A stretch of 64,000 nt of DNA from Rossellomorea vietnamensis. Lineage in GTDB: Bacteria > Bacillota > Bacilli > Bacillales > Bacillaceae_B. Every line of letters starts with the position of its first letter. Within the stretch, counting starts at the first letter, position 1. The translations under genes were made by a program, and so were the position numbers. Positions 7,724-16,675 of this stretch are shown piece after piece. Under the pieces are notes generated by a model that did no database searches, was not told where the DNA came from, and worked only from the letters and a program-made list of their open reading frames with translations. The DNA is taken from positions 581,556-645,555 of the forward strand of contig NZ_VTEI01000003.1 of NCBI RefSeq assembly GCF_008180415.1, written 5' to 3'.

Positions 7724-9169
7724 ATGAAACACTTGATGAATCGGGTTAACAAGTGGAATGTCTCCGCAGCGCTCCTTGTATTGGTATTTTTTGGTACGAT
7801 CGTGTATTACCAGACTCACAAGCCTCTTCCCGAGGGTACCTCCTATGAAGGACAGGTCTTTCAGACGGACGACGTGGATTTCCTCTATGACCTTTCTTTT
7901 AAAGATCATTCCGGAGAATTCCATCATGAAGGAAGAATATTTAAGAGAATCAATGAAATGATTGCGGAGGCAGAAGATTTCGTCGTCATCGATATGTTCC
8001 TTTTTAACAGTTATTATGATGGAGATCATGAGATGCCTGATTTAGCAGGTAACCTGACGAATGCTCTTATTAAAAAGAAGAAAAGCAACCCTGAAATGGA
8101 AATCGTCTTTATTACTGATCATATCAATACCACTTATGGGTCGCATCCTGCTCCTGAAGTACAGAGCCTGAGGGAAAACGGAATCAAGGTGATGTATACA
8201 GACCTGAAACCGTTAAGAGACTCCAACTATGTTTACAGTGCAGTCTGGAGAACCTTTTTCCAATGGTTCCAGTCAGAGCCGGAAGATAAGGGCTGGCTTC
8301 CAAATCCTTTGGCCTCTACCGCACCCGATGTGACAATCCGCTCCTATCTGGAATTATTGAATATAAAGGCTAACCATCGAAAAGTGGTGGTCACAGACCA
8401 GTCTGCTCTCATCACTTCGGCAAACCCTCATAATGCGAGCGGGTTTCACTCCAATATTGCCTTTGAAGTTGGAAGGCCTATCACCGGAGATATACTCAAG
8501 ACTGAAAAAGCGGCTGCCCGGTACTCGGACGGACCACAGCTTCCGGATTTTCAAGGCAGCAAAGAATCGGGCGGCAGCATAAAGGTACAGGTGCTGACAG
8601 AAGGAAAAATATATAAGAGGGCATTGGCAGAGCTGGACAAGGCTGGCAAAGGAGATACCATCTGGCTGGGCATGTTCTATCTAGCCGAACGGGAAGTCAT
8701 CGACGGGCTTGTCGAGGCTGCCGGCAGAGGGGCGGATGTAAGAATTATCCTCGATCCTAATCAAAATGCTTTCGGAAGCCAAAAAATGGGGCTGCCCAAC
8801 ATCCCTGTAGCAGCTGAACTGGAAGAGCGCGGCGAAGAAAATATTCGTATCCGCTGGTATAACACGAAAATGGAACAATACCACACAAAGCTTCTATATA
8901 TAAAAAAGCCAGACAAAGCCATCATCCTTGGCGGTTCAACAAACTATACGACAAGGAACTTCGAGGACCTCAACCTTGAAACCAATCTATGGATGGAAAC
9001 CCCTCTTGATCAAGAGGTCAACCAGGAAGTTTCAACCTACTTCAACAGAATATGGAGCAACGAAGACGCACTATACACTGAAAAGTACAGTGAAAAGGAA
9101 TATGGAATTCCATGGCTGAAATATATCGGCTACAGAATTCAAAAACTGCTAAATTTCACCACCTATTGA
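7724..9169 (+). CDS. Phospholipase D-like (cardiolipin-synthase-type) membrane protein
   Basis: A 481-residue member of the PLD superfamily with an N-terminal transmembrane helix (about 14-29) and two HKD-type catalytic motifs. The first is around His218 (NHRKVVVTD...SANPHN) and the second around His387 (YHTKLLYI...GGSTNY). Two HKD motifs fit phosphatidyl transfer or phospholipid hydrolysis at the membrane; the substrate cannot be told. The ATG at 7724 sits behind GGAGG; an in-frame TTG at 7709 overlaps that site and is rejected. It is monocistronic, followed by a stress gene with its own promoter. Confidence 0.85.
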   Translation: MKHLMNRVNKWNVSAALLVLVFFGTIVYYQTHKPLPEGTSYEGQVFQTDDVDFLYDLSFKDHSGEFHHEGRIFKRINEMIAEAEDFVVIDMFLFNSYYDGDHEMPDLAGNLTNALIKKKKSNPEMEIVFITDHINTTYGSHPAPEVQSLRENGIKVMYTDLKPLRDSNYVYSAVWRTFFQWFQSEPEDKGWLPNPLASTAPDVTIRSYLELLNIKANHRKVVVTDQSALITSANPHNASGFHSNIAFEVGRPITGDILKTEKAAARYSDGPQLPDFQGSKESGGSIKVQVLTEGKIYKRALAELDKAGKGDTIWLGMFYLAEREVIDGLVEAAGRGADVRIILDPNQNAFGSQKMGLPNIPVAAELEERGEENIRIRWYNTKMEQYHTKLLYIKKPDKAIILGGSTNYTTRNFEDLNLETNLWMETPLDQEVNQEVSTYFNRIWSNEDALYTEKYSEKEYGIPWLKYIGYRIQKLLNFTTY

Positions 9170-9173
9170 GATT

Positions 9174-9198
9174 GTTTAATCTTCCAGCAACCGGGTAA
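9174..9198 (+). promoter_or_regulatory. Predicted sigma-B promoter
   Basis: GTTTAA (9174-9179), a 13-nt spacer and GGGTAA (9193-9198) match the sigma-B consensus GTTTAA-N12-15-GGGTAT at all but one base. It lies about 45 bp upstream of a YflT-type general stress gene, whose relatives are sigma-B regulated. Confidence 0.75.
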
Positions 9199-9244
9199 AT
9201 AGAAGATATACCGCTTCATCAAAATTATAGAGGAGGCTGTAACA

Positions 9245-9568
9245 ATGTATAAAGTAGAAACAGTTGAAAACGGAGTACAGGCAACAAAGGTCATTGAAGG
9301 TCTGAATCGTGAAGGTTACGAGAAAGACGATATTTATATCTTTGCTCATGACAAAGAACGTTCAAAAGACCTTACAGAAGGAACACATACGGAAAGTGTC
9401 GGTATGGGCGAACAAGGAGTATTTGACTCGCTGGGCAACACGTTCAAAAAGCGTGGAGACGAGCTGCGTTCCAAAATGAGCTCCCTTGGATTAACGGATG
9501 CAGAAGCAGATCGTTACGAGGAAGAACTCGATAAAGGCAAAGTAGTTGTCGTCGGCAGCAAAGATTAA
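9245..9568 (+). CDS. General stress protein, YflT / GSP17M family
   Basis: A 107-residue cytoplasmic protein with the heat-induced stress protein YflT domain (GSP17M family): YKVETVENGVQATKVIEGL at the start, then an acidic, helical C-terminal half ending in a KVVVVGSKD strand. The function is unknown; B. subtilis relatives are part of the sigma-B general stress regulon. GAGGAGG precedes the ATG. Monocistronic, with a sigma-B-like promoter upstream and a terminator downstream. Confidence 0.87.
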   Translation: MYKVETVENGVQATKVIEGLNREGYEKDDIYIFAHDKERSKDLTEGTHTESVGMGEQGVFDSLGNTFKKRGDELRSKMSSLGLTDAEADRYEEELDKGKVVVVGSKD

Positions 9569-9635
9569 TCTTAACCCTGAATGCAACACAACTGACTTTT
9601 ATCTTAACCTGGAAAAACTTTTTATCTTAACCTGA

Positions 9636-9665
9636 AAATGGCTCCCTATTGGGGGTCATTTTTTT
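9636..9665 (+). terminator. Rho-independent terminator (yflT-like gene)
   Basis: A stem built from AATGGCTCCC and GGGGGTCATT is followed by seven T. Just upstream, the phrase ATCTTAACCTG occurs three times (about 9568, 9601 and 9624), a short irregular repeat. Confidence 0.7.
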
Positions 9666-9925
9666 GATCACTAAAGATAGTGGCTTTTTAAAAAAACCCC
9701 TTAAGGACTCTTGCACCTGTTAATGACAAAAAGTTTCTATAAAACTGCTCTCTTTAACCTAAGGTGTCTTTCAACAAGGACACATTTAAAAAGTTGACTA
9801 ATGTCACATAAAGCCTTATTGATTACCCGCTCCCTGAAGAAAAAGACTCATTTATCCCCCAAAATGAATAGAAACCCAACTCAAGGTAAAAAATGTAAAA
9901 AAGACCAAAAAGGAAGTAAGCCGGA

Positions 9926-10444
9926 ATGCACACCTTATTATTTTTCACTTTCTTACTTGCAGTCATTAAATGGGGCGATTGGAGGAACTGGAGGGATTAT
10001 TATCCGACCTTCCTCTTCTTCTTGGTGGGCGACCTGCTGTATCAATACCTGCTCTACAACAAATCAATGTGGCTTTTTCAGCCTTCATTTGATAGCAGCT
10101 ACCTCCCTAATCATACGGTCATTTCTTTGATCAAAATGATCATACGGTATTGGGCAACGACGCTTATTTTTCTAGGCCGTCTTCCCCAGAACAAATCCAG
10201 GAGAATTCTCTGGATTGGCTTGTGGGTACTTATTTATTTCGGTATAGAAGTTATTGCCTTTGAAGCAGGAATGATCACCCACCATAATGGCTGGAACCTG
10301 CTTTGGTCCTTTTATTTGGATATCGTGATCTTTGTCGTTCTCAGTATACATTATAAAAATCCGCCACTTGCCTGGTTTTTATCTCTACTGAATTTAATTT
10401 TCCTTTGGAACGTCTTCGGTTTGACTATTGATATTTTAAAATGA
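9926..10444 (+). CDS. CBO0543 family membrane protein
   Basis: A 172-residue integral membrane protein with about five hydrophobic helices and a conserved-looking W-rich first loop (KWGDWRNWRDYYP). It resembles the CBO0543 family found in several copies in Bacillus genomes; no function is known. AAAGGAAG lies about 10 nt before the ATG. The 260-bp gap upstream, after the stress-gene terminator, shows no other gene. Confidence 0.7.
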   Translation: MHTLLFFTFLLAVIKWGDWRNWRDYYPTFLFFLVGDLLYQYLLYNKSMWLFQPSFDSSYLPNHTVISLIKMIIRYWATTLIFLGRLPQNKSRRILWIGLWVLIYFGIEVIAFEAGMITHHNGWNLLWSFYLDIVIFVVLSIHYKNPPLAWFLSLLNLIFLWNVFGLTIDILK

Positions 10445-10575
10445 ATGATTTGCCCGGCTGACTCTGCTGATTTTTTCTGTGATAAGAATATCAGAGGCGT
10501 TGTTTTCGCATTCTATTGATGATTTTAGTAAAATGGAAAGTAATCAGATTGATTTATCGGATAAGGAGGCAGAGT

Positions 10576-10923
10576 ATGGAACCTATAACGCTGGCAAAGG
10601 TTCAGGGCCTGATCAATGAATTCGCCCGAAAAGATGTCTATATACATTTAGAAACGACCAACGGAGCATATGCCTCACACTTCAAAGAAGATTTCTTCTC
10701 TGCAGGAGCATACATACGGAACGCATTCGTAAATTATGAGCACGGAAAGATTGTCGGCGACGGCCCTTTCAGAGCAGGATTGAAACTTGATATCGGCTGG
10801 ATCTACGCGGAAGGCCTCACCCATTTTGAAAAAACAGACAAGAACCAGCTGCTGATGGCAGGTCACGACCATGATGGCAAGCTCGCAGTGGCTCTGCAGA
10901 TCAGTCCAACACCTTTTGAGTAG
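10576..10923 (+). CDS. yojF: YojF family protein (DUF1806)
   Basis: A 115-residue soluble protein of the YojF/DUF1806 family, regularly encoded just upstream of bshB2. Its biochemical role is unknown; the constant pairing suggests help for bacillithiol synthesis. The ATG at 10576 has AAGGAGG nearby; upstream in-frame codons extend the frame to 10516 but lack a site. The bshB2 start follows 27 bp after the stop, so the pair forms an operon. Confidence 0.88.
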   Translation: MEPITLAKVQGLINEFARKDVYIHLETTNGAYASHFKEDFFSAGAYIRNAFVNYEHGKIVGDGPFRAGLKLDIGWIYAEGLTHFEKTDKNQLLMAGHDHDGKLAVALQISPTPFE

Positions 10924-10950
10924 GCACAGCCATTTTTAGGAGGTTACAGT

Positions 10951-11634
10951 ATGCAAAAAGAAAATCACGTTCTCGTTATATTTCCTCATCCAGATGATGA
11001 AGCTTTCGGGGTTTCGGGGACGATTGCAAAGTTTATTAAAGGCGGCACCCCTGTTACCTATGCATGCCTGACACTCGGGCAAATGGGCCGGAACCTAGGG
11101 AACCCACCCTTTGCTACAAGAGAATCCCTTCCACTCATCCGCAAAGAAGAACTGAAAGAAGCGGCAGAAGTGATGGGGATCACAGATCTGCGTATGATGG
11201 GGTATCGTGATAAAACCCTTGAGTTCGAAAATGATGAAAAACTCTCGAACATGGTGACAGAACTGATACAGGAATTAAAACCCTCCCTGATCATCACTTT
11301 CTATCCAGGATATTCTGTCCACCCTGACCATGAAGCAACCGCACGGGCAGTTGTCAGGGCAGTCCGCCGCCTTCCCAAAGCAGCTCGTCCAAAGCTTCAC
11401 TGTCTGGCTTTCTCAAATAATTGCCAGGAATTCATCGGGAAACCGGATGTTGTCTATGACATTACTTCTGTAAAAGATCAAAAGATAGCGGCCATGAAAG
11501 CGCACAGCTCCCAGACAGCCTGGATGCTTCCGCAGATTGAAGAAGGCATTGCTGCACAGGATCCGGAAGCATTGAAGTGGGTTACTACTGAGCACTTCTG
11601 GACCTATCAGTGGGAAAATGACAGCGTGGAATAA
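10951..11634 (+). CDS. bshB2: Bacillithiol biosynthesis deacetylase BshB2
   Basis: BshB2 (YojG) removes the acetyl group from GlcNAc-malate, the second step of bacillithiol synthesis. The 227-residue protein has the PIG-L/LmbE deacetylase motif PHPDDEAFG (residues about 12-20) supplying zinc ligands, and the second motif VHPDHEATARA (about 127-137) with the third histidine. AGGAGG precedes the ATG. It is the second gene of the yojF-bshB2 operon, followed by a clear terminator. Confidence 0.93.
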   Translation: MQKENHVLVIFPHPDDEAFGVSGTIAKFIKGGTPVTYACLTLGQMGRNLGNPPFATRESLPLIRKEELKEAAEVMGITDLRMMGYRDKTLEFENDEKLSNMVTELIQELKPSLIITFYPGYSVHPDHEATARAVVRAVRRLPKAARPKLHCLAFSNNCQEFIGKPDVVYDITSVKDQKIAAMKAHSSQTAWMLPQIEEGIAAQDPEALKWVTTEHFWTYQWENDSVE

Positions 11635-11694
11635 ACCATGTCTTACATTCTCTATTGAGAAATAGAAGATCAAAAGAATGAACGCCAGCCAGCA

Positions 11695-11727
11695 GACCAA
11701 ATCACAAATGATTTGGTCTTTTCTTTA
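11695..11727 (+). terminator. Rho-independent terminator (bshB2)
   Basis: GACCAAATC / GATTTGGTC perfect 9-bp stem, short loop, then TTTTCTTT. Confidence 0.8.
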
Positions 11728-11872
11728 TTCTTATCTACTTTTGTTTTGGGGAAATCAATTGGCTTCTAGTAAAGTTTTTGGGCCAACGAACCGACTGCAT
11801 GCTGGAGATAACGGACATGAAATTAAACTAGGCAGTCCACTCAATTAAAAGGTTGAAGCCACGCTTTGGTAA

Positions 11873-12424
11873 GTGTCTCCATCGGGAAACCATCAAATTT
11901 TCTCCAAATCTTTAGTATCTCTATTGGTGCTTGCAAAAGACTCCCCCTCAGCAGACGTGGCAGAAGGGACGATTTTCCGCCATTACAAAACGAAAAAAGA
12001 TTTATTACTTTCGATTATTGCACCGACTATGGCTAAGCTAATTGCACCTTTTGTCATGCGTGATGTCAATAAAGTCCTGAATACAAAACATGAAAAGTAT
12101 GAGGATTTTTTGAAAGCCATGATCTTGAACCGCCAGGCTTTCTTGAGGGAAAATATGAGTGCGTTCCGGATCTTGATACAGGAAATTCCTTTTCATCCCG
12201 AACTGAAGGAACAATTCAAGGAGCATATTGCTGAAAAGGTCTTCCATCGTTTTCAGCACTTAGTTGACTTCTATAAAGAAAAAGGCCAGATCATTGAGCT
12301 GCCGACAGAAGCTGTTATTCGCTTCACTGCTTCCAGTGTATTCGTCCGGCATATATTCCTGCCTGAGGCGAAATGGGATGATGAAAAAGAGATCAATATG
12401 ATTGTTCATATGATTATGGAATAG
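11873..12424 (+). pseudogene. TetR-family regulator, N-terminus decayed
   Basis: The frame keeps the end of a TetR helix-turn-helix (DVAEGTIFRHYKTKKDLLLSI) and a full ligand-binding domain of about 140 residues. In place of the first 25-30 residues of the DNA-binding domain there is unrelated sequence (SPSGNHQIFSKSL...), and the only start, a GTG at 11873, has no good ribosome site. The segment LAKDSPSADVAEG looks like a disrupted IAKxADVAEG. I read it as a gene remnant. Its former target is unknown, and no neighbouring efflux gene is present. Confidence 0.6.
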
Positions 12425-12518
12425 GAGCACAGGAGTTAGCGGAAGTGGTTAGAGGAAAATCTTAAGAACATAGCGGGAATTGGTTCAAAATTCGATTAAT
12501 CATTGATGTAGGAGGATT

Positions 12519-12710
12519 GATGTACTTCGCTGGCTGAGTGAGGTACATCAAAAGAGGAAATTCTTAAGATGATGTACTTCGCTGGCGGAGCCAGGCACAT
12601 CAAAAGGGGAAATTCTTAAGATGATGTACTTCGCTGGCGGAGCGGGGTACATCAAAAGAGGTAATTCTCAAGATCATGTACTTCGCTGGCGGACCGCGGC
12701 ATCAAATTCA
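12519..12710. repeat. Tandem array, 52-bp unit, about 4 copies
   Basis: Unit starts at 12519, 12571, 12623 and 12675 are exactly 52 bp apart. Each unit begins GATGTACTTCGCTGGCGGA and holds an inverted repeat (GATGTAC ... GTACATC) around a 16-17-nt GC-rich centre, followed by an A-rich linker. The last unit is partial. The array lies between a decayed TetR gene and a terminator, in a region of converging transcription. There are no unique spacers, so it is not a CRISPR array. Confidence 0.85.
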
Positions 12711-12745
12711 AGAGGGATGCCCCTTAAATGGGCATCCCTCTTTGT
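12711..12745 (+). terminator. Strong hairpin terminator
   Basis: AGAGGGATGCCC / GGGCATCCCTCT perfect 12-bp stem followed by TTTG. It closes transcription running through the 52-bp array. The T-run is short, so efficiency is uncertain. Confidence 0.65.
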
Positions 12746-12777
12746 CATGTACAGGTGAAAATAACTTCTTTTTACAA

Positions 12778-12946
12778 AGCTGTTTTCGCATGTATTGTTG
12801 CTTTCGGATATCCCCGGATACTAAGAGTTTTTATTTCAATGGAGGAGAGCAGCTCTTTTCTTTTCGATTTTACCGTATTTTTTCCTTCTTAAGATTGATA
12901 TTTTTCGGAATTAATATCAAATAGCAACAAAGTTTCGAAAAGAGCC
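12778..12946. mobile_element. MITE-like element, copy B, with perfect 8-bp target duplication
   Basis: A 169-bp element bounded by AGCTGTTTTCGCATGTATTG and, inverted, GGCTCTTTTCGAAACTTTG. It is flanked on both sides by TTTTACAA, a perfect 8-bp duplication. The right duplication (12947-12954) contains the stop codon of the sacA frame, so the element inserted exactly at the 3' end of that gene. It encodes no protein. Confidence 0.88.
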
Positions 12947-12948
12947 TT

Positions 12949-14408
12949 TTACAAATCCCACTTATCCACTTGCAGCAATTCAATCGAATCATCACAGAAG
13001 AACCTGATTTGTGACGAGTCTTTTTGCGGGTAAATCCTGGCTGTCATGACTTTTTCACCGCCATTGATGAATATTTCAACAGAAGAATGGTCTATGAAAA
13101 TGTTAAGTTTCAGAAGGTTTTCATCAAGTTCAACCTCGGCTTTCCTGACGCCTCCGGGGCCTTTCCCGGCAAGGCTGCGGTCGAGCGCAACGCTTCTCTC
13201 TTCTTTAATATAAAGAAGTTCCGTTTCCTCTTTGTGTCCGGCTCTTAGTTTCATACCGAATTGTGTAGCTTCTTTTGCATCAATTGTGACCTTCAGTTCC
13301 ACAGTATTTCCCTCTACGCCGGGAAGTGACGTTTCACCTTCAACGGTCACACTTTTAAATTGCTTATGATTCTTCCGCCTTTTCTCCAATTCAGGAACTG
13401 GTTTGGACTTCAGTTTACCGTTTTCCAAAATTAGTTCACGCGGAATGGTCATTGCCCCTGCAAAGTTCTCATCCTGCTCCGGCATCTGGCTCTCCCACAT
13501 ATTCATCCAGGCAATCATGATTCTTCTCCCAGTTGGGTCTGCCATCGTTTGCGGCGCGTAGAAATCGAAACCGTAATCGAGCATTTCAAAATCACCATGT
13601 TGAAGTTGGCCTGATTCGTAATCAAGTGCTCCGATCACATAGCCGGCCTGGTGCAGGTTTTGATAAAGGTTCCCTTCCGGCTCCATTCCCTGAGGAGACA
13701 TCACAAGGATGGTCCGGCCATCCATTTCAAACAGGTCAGGGCATTCCCACATAAACCCAAAATATCCTTCCCCTTTCGCTGCTACGTTGATAAACTCCCA
13801 TTTAATAAGGTCTTCGGAGCGGTATAAGAGGACCTGTCCGACATGGTCTTTAGTCCGCGAACCGAGAACACAATAATAGTGATCCCCTTTTTTCCAAACC
13901 TTTGGATCTCTGAAATGATAAGGATGGATATCCCCTTCAGGAGCAGGGTCAATGACGGGATTTTCACTTATTTTTTCAAAAGTCATTCCATCCTCACTTA
14001 CGGCCAGACATTGCGTTTGATATAGATCGGTATCGTGGTCCAGGCCTGTCCATTGATTCCGGTATACACCAGGTAAAGCTTCCCGTCTTTTTCTATTGCA
14101 CTGCCGGAAAAACAGCCATCACGGTCATACTCTTCACTCGGAGCCAATGCAATTGGTGCCTCTTCCCAATGGGCAAGATCCTTGCTTTTAAGATGGCCCC
14201 AGTACATCGGGCCCCACTCAGGTGAAAACGGATGATGCTGATAGAAAAGGTGGTATTCTCCCTTATAACAACTGAAGCCGTTCGGATCGTTCATCCAGAA
14301 AGCAGGCGGTGACATGTGGTAAGCCTGTTTCCAGGGACTTCCACTGACCTTTTCGCGCATTTTGTTGACAGAGGCCTCAGCCTCTTCAACCTTTTTTTGG
14401 TGATTCAT
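12949..14408 (-). pseudogene. sacA: Sucrose-6-phosphate hydrolase (GH32), single-base frameshift
   Basis: A glycoside hydrolase family 32 sucrase of about 485 residues, read in two frames. The first part (from ATG 14408) has the nucleophile motif WMNDPNG and runs to the YLVYTG stretch. The second part continues with CLAVSEDGMTFEKISENPV, the FRDPKV motif and the acid/base Glu in WECPDLF. The two join if one base is missing near 14059-14062, where TATACCGGAAT would be TATACCGGGAAT; the unshifted frame stops at about 13998. Everything else looks intact, so this is either a recent mutation or a sequencing error in a G run. No sucrose PTS gene or regulator is next to it. Confidence 0.85.
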
Positions 14409-14538
14409 TGTAACCCTCCTGATTAATCAACTATGTTATTTCTATCATAAATAACGCTGTGTTTATAAACAAGGCTGCCCCTTCTCTTGAAGGTTTTCTT
14501 CCTGTGAACGATTACCTTTAACCGGCTGGAATGAACGA

Positions 14539-14571
14539 TAAAAAAGCAGAACCCATAAGATTCTGCTTTCA
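14539..14571 (-). terminator. Rho-independent terminator of the met operon
   Basis: On the minus strand AAAGCAGAA / TTCTGCTTT with a 9-nt loop and six T, directly after the M20 amidohydrolase stop. Confidence 0.8.
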
Positions 14572-14581
14572 ACGTATACTA

Positions 14582-15796
14582 TCAACCTTCCTGCTCGAGC
14601 TTTCTGTCCAAAAATTCCTCTTTAATCGCCGATAGCGTCTGATGGTCTGTCAGCAGCTCAAGGCCGGTCAGTGCCAGAGCTTTGGCCCCTTTAATCAGGG
14701 CTTCGTCTCCTTGAGGAGAAGCAGCAGCCTCTCTGAATGGTACTGTATGACCAACCAGATTATCCGGCCCGATTTTGATGAATGGATGGATGGTCGGCAC
14801 CACTTGGCTGATATTGCCCGCGTCCGTGGAACCAAGTCCCTCCCTGTCGTTTAAATCGACCGTTTCCCCGAACTCTTCAATGACTCCCTTGAAGACATGG
14901 TCGAAGCTCTTATTCAACAGAAGGTTATCGACTTCATTTTGAAAAGCAATGACCTTAAGTTTGGCTCCGGTTGCAAGAGCCGCTCCTTCTGCCACAGCTT
15001 TCACTTTTTTGGTTACTTCGTCCAGATGGGTCCTTGTAGCTGCCCGGATAAAGAAACGGGCTTTCGCGTATTCCGGGATGATATTCGGTGCGTCCCCTCC
15101 ATGGGTGATGATCCCATGGAGCCGAACCTCATCCTTCAACTGCTGTCTCAACGCATTAATTCCATTAAATAACTGGATGACTGCATCAAGGGCGTTGACC
15201 CCTTCATGGGGAGAAGCGGCAGCGTGGGCAGGGACTCCGCGGTATTCGAAGTCCAGCGGATCAACGGCAAGGGAAGTCGATGTCACTCTTGTTGAGTTGG
15301 CCGGATGAATCATCATGGCTGCATCAATCCCTTTCAGCAAACCGTGTTTCACGAAGCTTCCTTTTGCGCTGCCGTTTGGTCCGCCTTCTTCTGCTGGTGT
15401 GCCGAGAACAACCACTTCACCTCCGGTTGTATCCAGAACCTTACTCAGCGCAATAGCTGCCCCCACACTGGTTGTTCCAATGATATTGTGGCCGCAGGCA
15501 TGGCCGATGCCAGGCAGAGCATCATACTCTGCGAGAAAGGCGATGGCAGGCCCTGCCTTTTCTGATTTTTTTCTTGCCAGGAAAGCTGTTTCATGACCTG
15601 CAACAGCTCTTTCTACTGTAAACCCTTCTTCCTCCAGGATATCTGAAAGAAGCTTTGAAGCGAAAAACTCTTCATTCCCGATTTCCGGCCTCTGGTGGAT
15701 GCTGTGGCTCGTGGAAATGTACTTTTCCCTTTGACTTTCTACATTCTCGATAATCACACTTTTCAGATTCGTATTAATTTCTGCTGTTGAAGTCAT
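14582..15796 (-). CDS. M20 family metallo-amidohydrolase
   Basis: A 404-residue M20 peptidase/amidohydrolase (AbgB/aminoacylase-like) with the dimetal motif AEYDALPGIGHACGHN (about 89-104), PAEEGGPNG (catalytic Glu pair), a lid domain at about 185-300, and a final metal ligand His near VGHTVPF. Such enzymes cut N-acyl or peptide bonds; the substrate is unknown. It starts 36 bp after metQ with AGGAGG before its ATG and is closed by a terminator. It is thus the last gene of the SAM-riboswitch-controlled metNIQ operon. An N-acyl-methionine or methionine dipeptide substrate is a reasonable inference. Confidence 0.88.
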   Translation of the reverse strand: MTSTAEINTNLKSVIIENVESQREKYISTSHSIHQRPEIGNEEFFASKLLSDILEEEGFTVERAVAGHETAFLARKKSEKAGPAIAFLAEYDALPGIGHACGHNIIGTTSVGAAIALSKVLDTTGGEVVVLGTPAEEGGPNGSAKGSFVKHGLLKGIDAAMMIHPANSTRVTSTSLAVDPLDFEYRGVPAHAAASPHEGVNALDAVIQLFNGINALRQQLKDEVRLHGIITHGGDAPNIIPEYAKARFFIRAATRTHLDEVTKKVKAVAEGAALATGAKLKVIAFQNEVDNLLLNKSFDHVFKGVIEEFGETVDLNDREGLGSTDAGNISQVVPTIHPFIKIGPDNLVGHTVPFREAAASPQGDEALIKGAKALALTGLELLTDHQTLSAIKEEFLDRKLEQEG

Positions 15797-15832
15797 GGCG
15801 GTTCCTCCTGTTATTGGTTTTTTGTAAGTCTA

Positions 15833-16660
15833 TTACTCTCCAATTTCACTCAATGGAACAAATGTAGGGATCGTGCTTCCTTTGTATTCTTTTTCAATAA
15901 ATTCTTTTACATCGTCCTGTTGATAAAGCTCACCAAGTTTCTGGAGTGTTTCATTATCCTTATCTTCTGCGCGGACAGCAATGATGTTGATGTATGGTGT
16001 GGCTGTTTCGCTTTCATGGAAAATGGAGTCCTCTGTCGGATTGAAACCGGCATCTACTGCGATTCCGTTGTTAATGATCGATGCCGCTACATCTGGAAGC
16101 ACCCTTGGCGTCTGGCCGGCTACTACAGGGACGATTTCAAGATTTTTAGGATTATCGACGATTTTGTCTACTGCACCATTTCCGTCAAAGTCTTCCGGAA
16201 GGGTGATCAATCCAGCTTCTTGAAGCAGCAGCAACGCTCTTCCCATGTTGGTTGCTTCGTTAGGTACGGCAATTTTTCCGCCTTCCGGAATTTCATCTGC
16301 TGATTTGTACTTATCAGAGTAAATTCCCATTGGCGCAATGACCGTTGTTGCAATCGGAACTAAGTCCAAGTCATGTTCTTTCTTGAAAGCATTGAAATAC
16401 GAGATAGTCTGGAAAGCGTTGGCATCAAGTTCTCCCTCCGCAAGGGCAATGTTTGGCTGGACATAATCAGAGAAACGGACGATTTCCACTTCAATTCCTT
16501 CCTTTTCTGCTTTCTCCGAAACAAAATCCCAGATGCGGTTATCGGATCCACTGACACCGATTTTCACTTTCTTTGTTTCTTCCCCGCTTGTTGAATTAGA
16601 GCAACCCGCCCCCGTCACTGCCGCTGCTAAAATGAGTAACGCCAATAAAATTTTCTTCAT
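15833..16660 (-). CDS. metQ: Methionine ABC transporter substrate-binding lipoprotein
   Basis: MetQ (NlpA family) captures methionine outside the membrane for MetNI. The 275-residue precursor has a lipoprotein signal ending at TGAGC, with Cys20 as the lipidated residue. The mature part starts with KVKIGVSGSDNRIWDFV and keeps the family's YVQPNIALAEGELDANAFQ region. AGGAGG precedes the ATG. It lies 15 bp after metI and 36 bp before the M20 gene, inside one operon. Confidence 0.95.
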   Translation of the reverse strand: MKKILLALLILAAAVTGAGCSNSTSGEETKKVKIGVSGSDNRIWDFVSEKAEKEGIEVEIVRFSDYVQPNIALAEGELDANAFQTISYFNAFKKEHDLDLVPIATTVIAPMGIYSDKYKSADEIPEGGKIAVPNEATNMGRALLLLQEAGLITLPEDFDGNGAVDKIVDNPKNLEIVPVVAGQTPRVLPDVAASIINNGIAVDAGFNPTEDSIFHESETATPYINIIAVRAEDKDNETLQKLGELYQQDDVKEFIEKEYKGSTIPTFVPLSEIGE

Positions 16661-16675
16661 GAATGATTCCTCCTG

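Noticed and set aside
9568..9632. A further helically phased array (ATCTTAACC three times)
   Set aside because: Steps of 33 and 23 bp do not fit the 21- or 52-bp pattern and there are too few copies.
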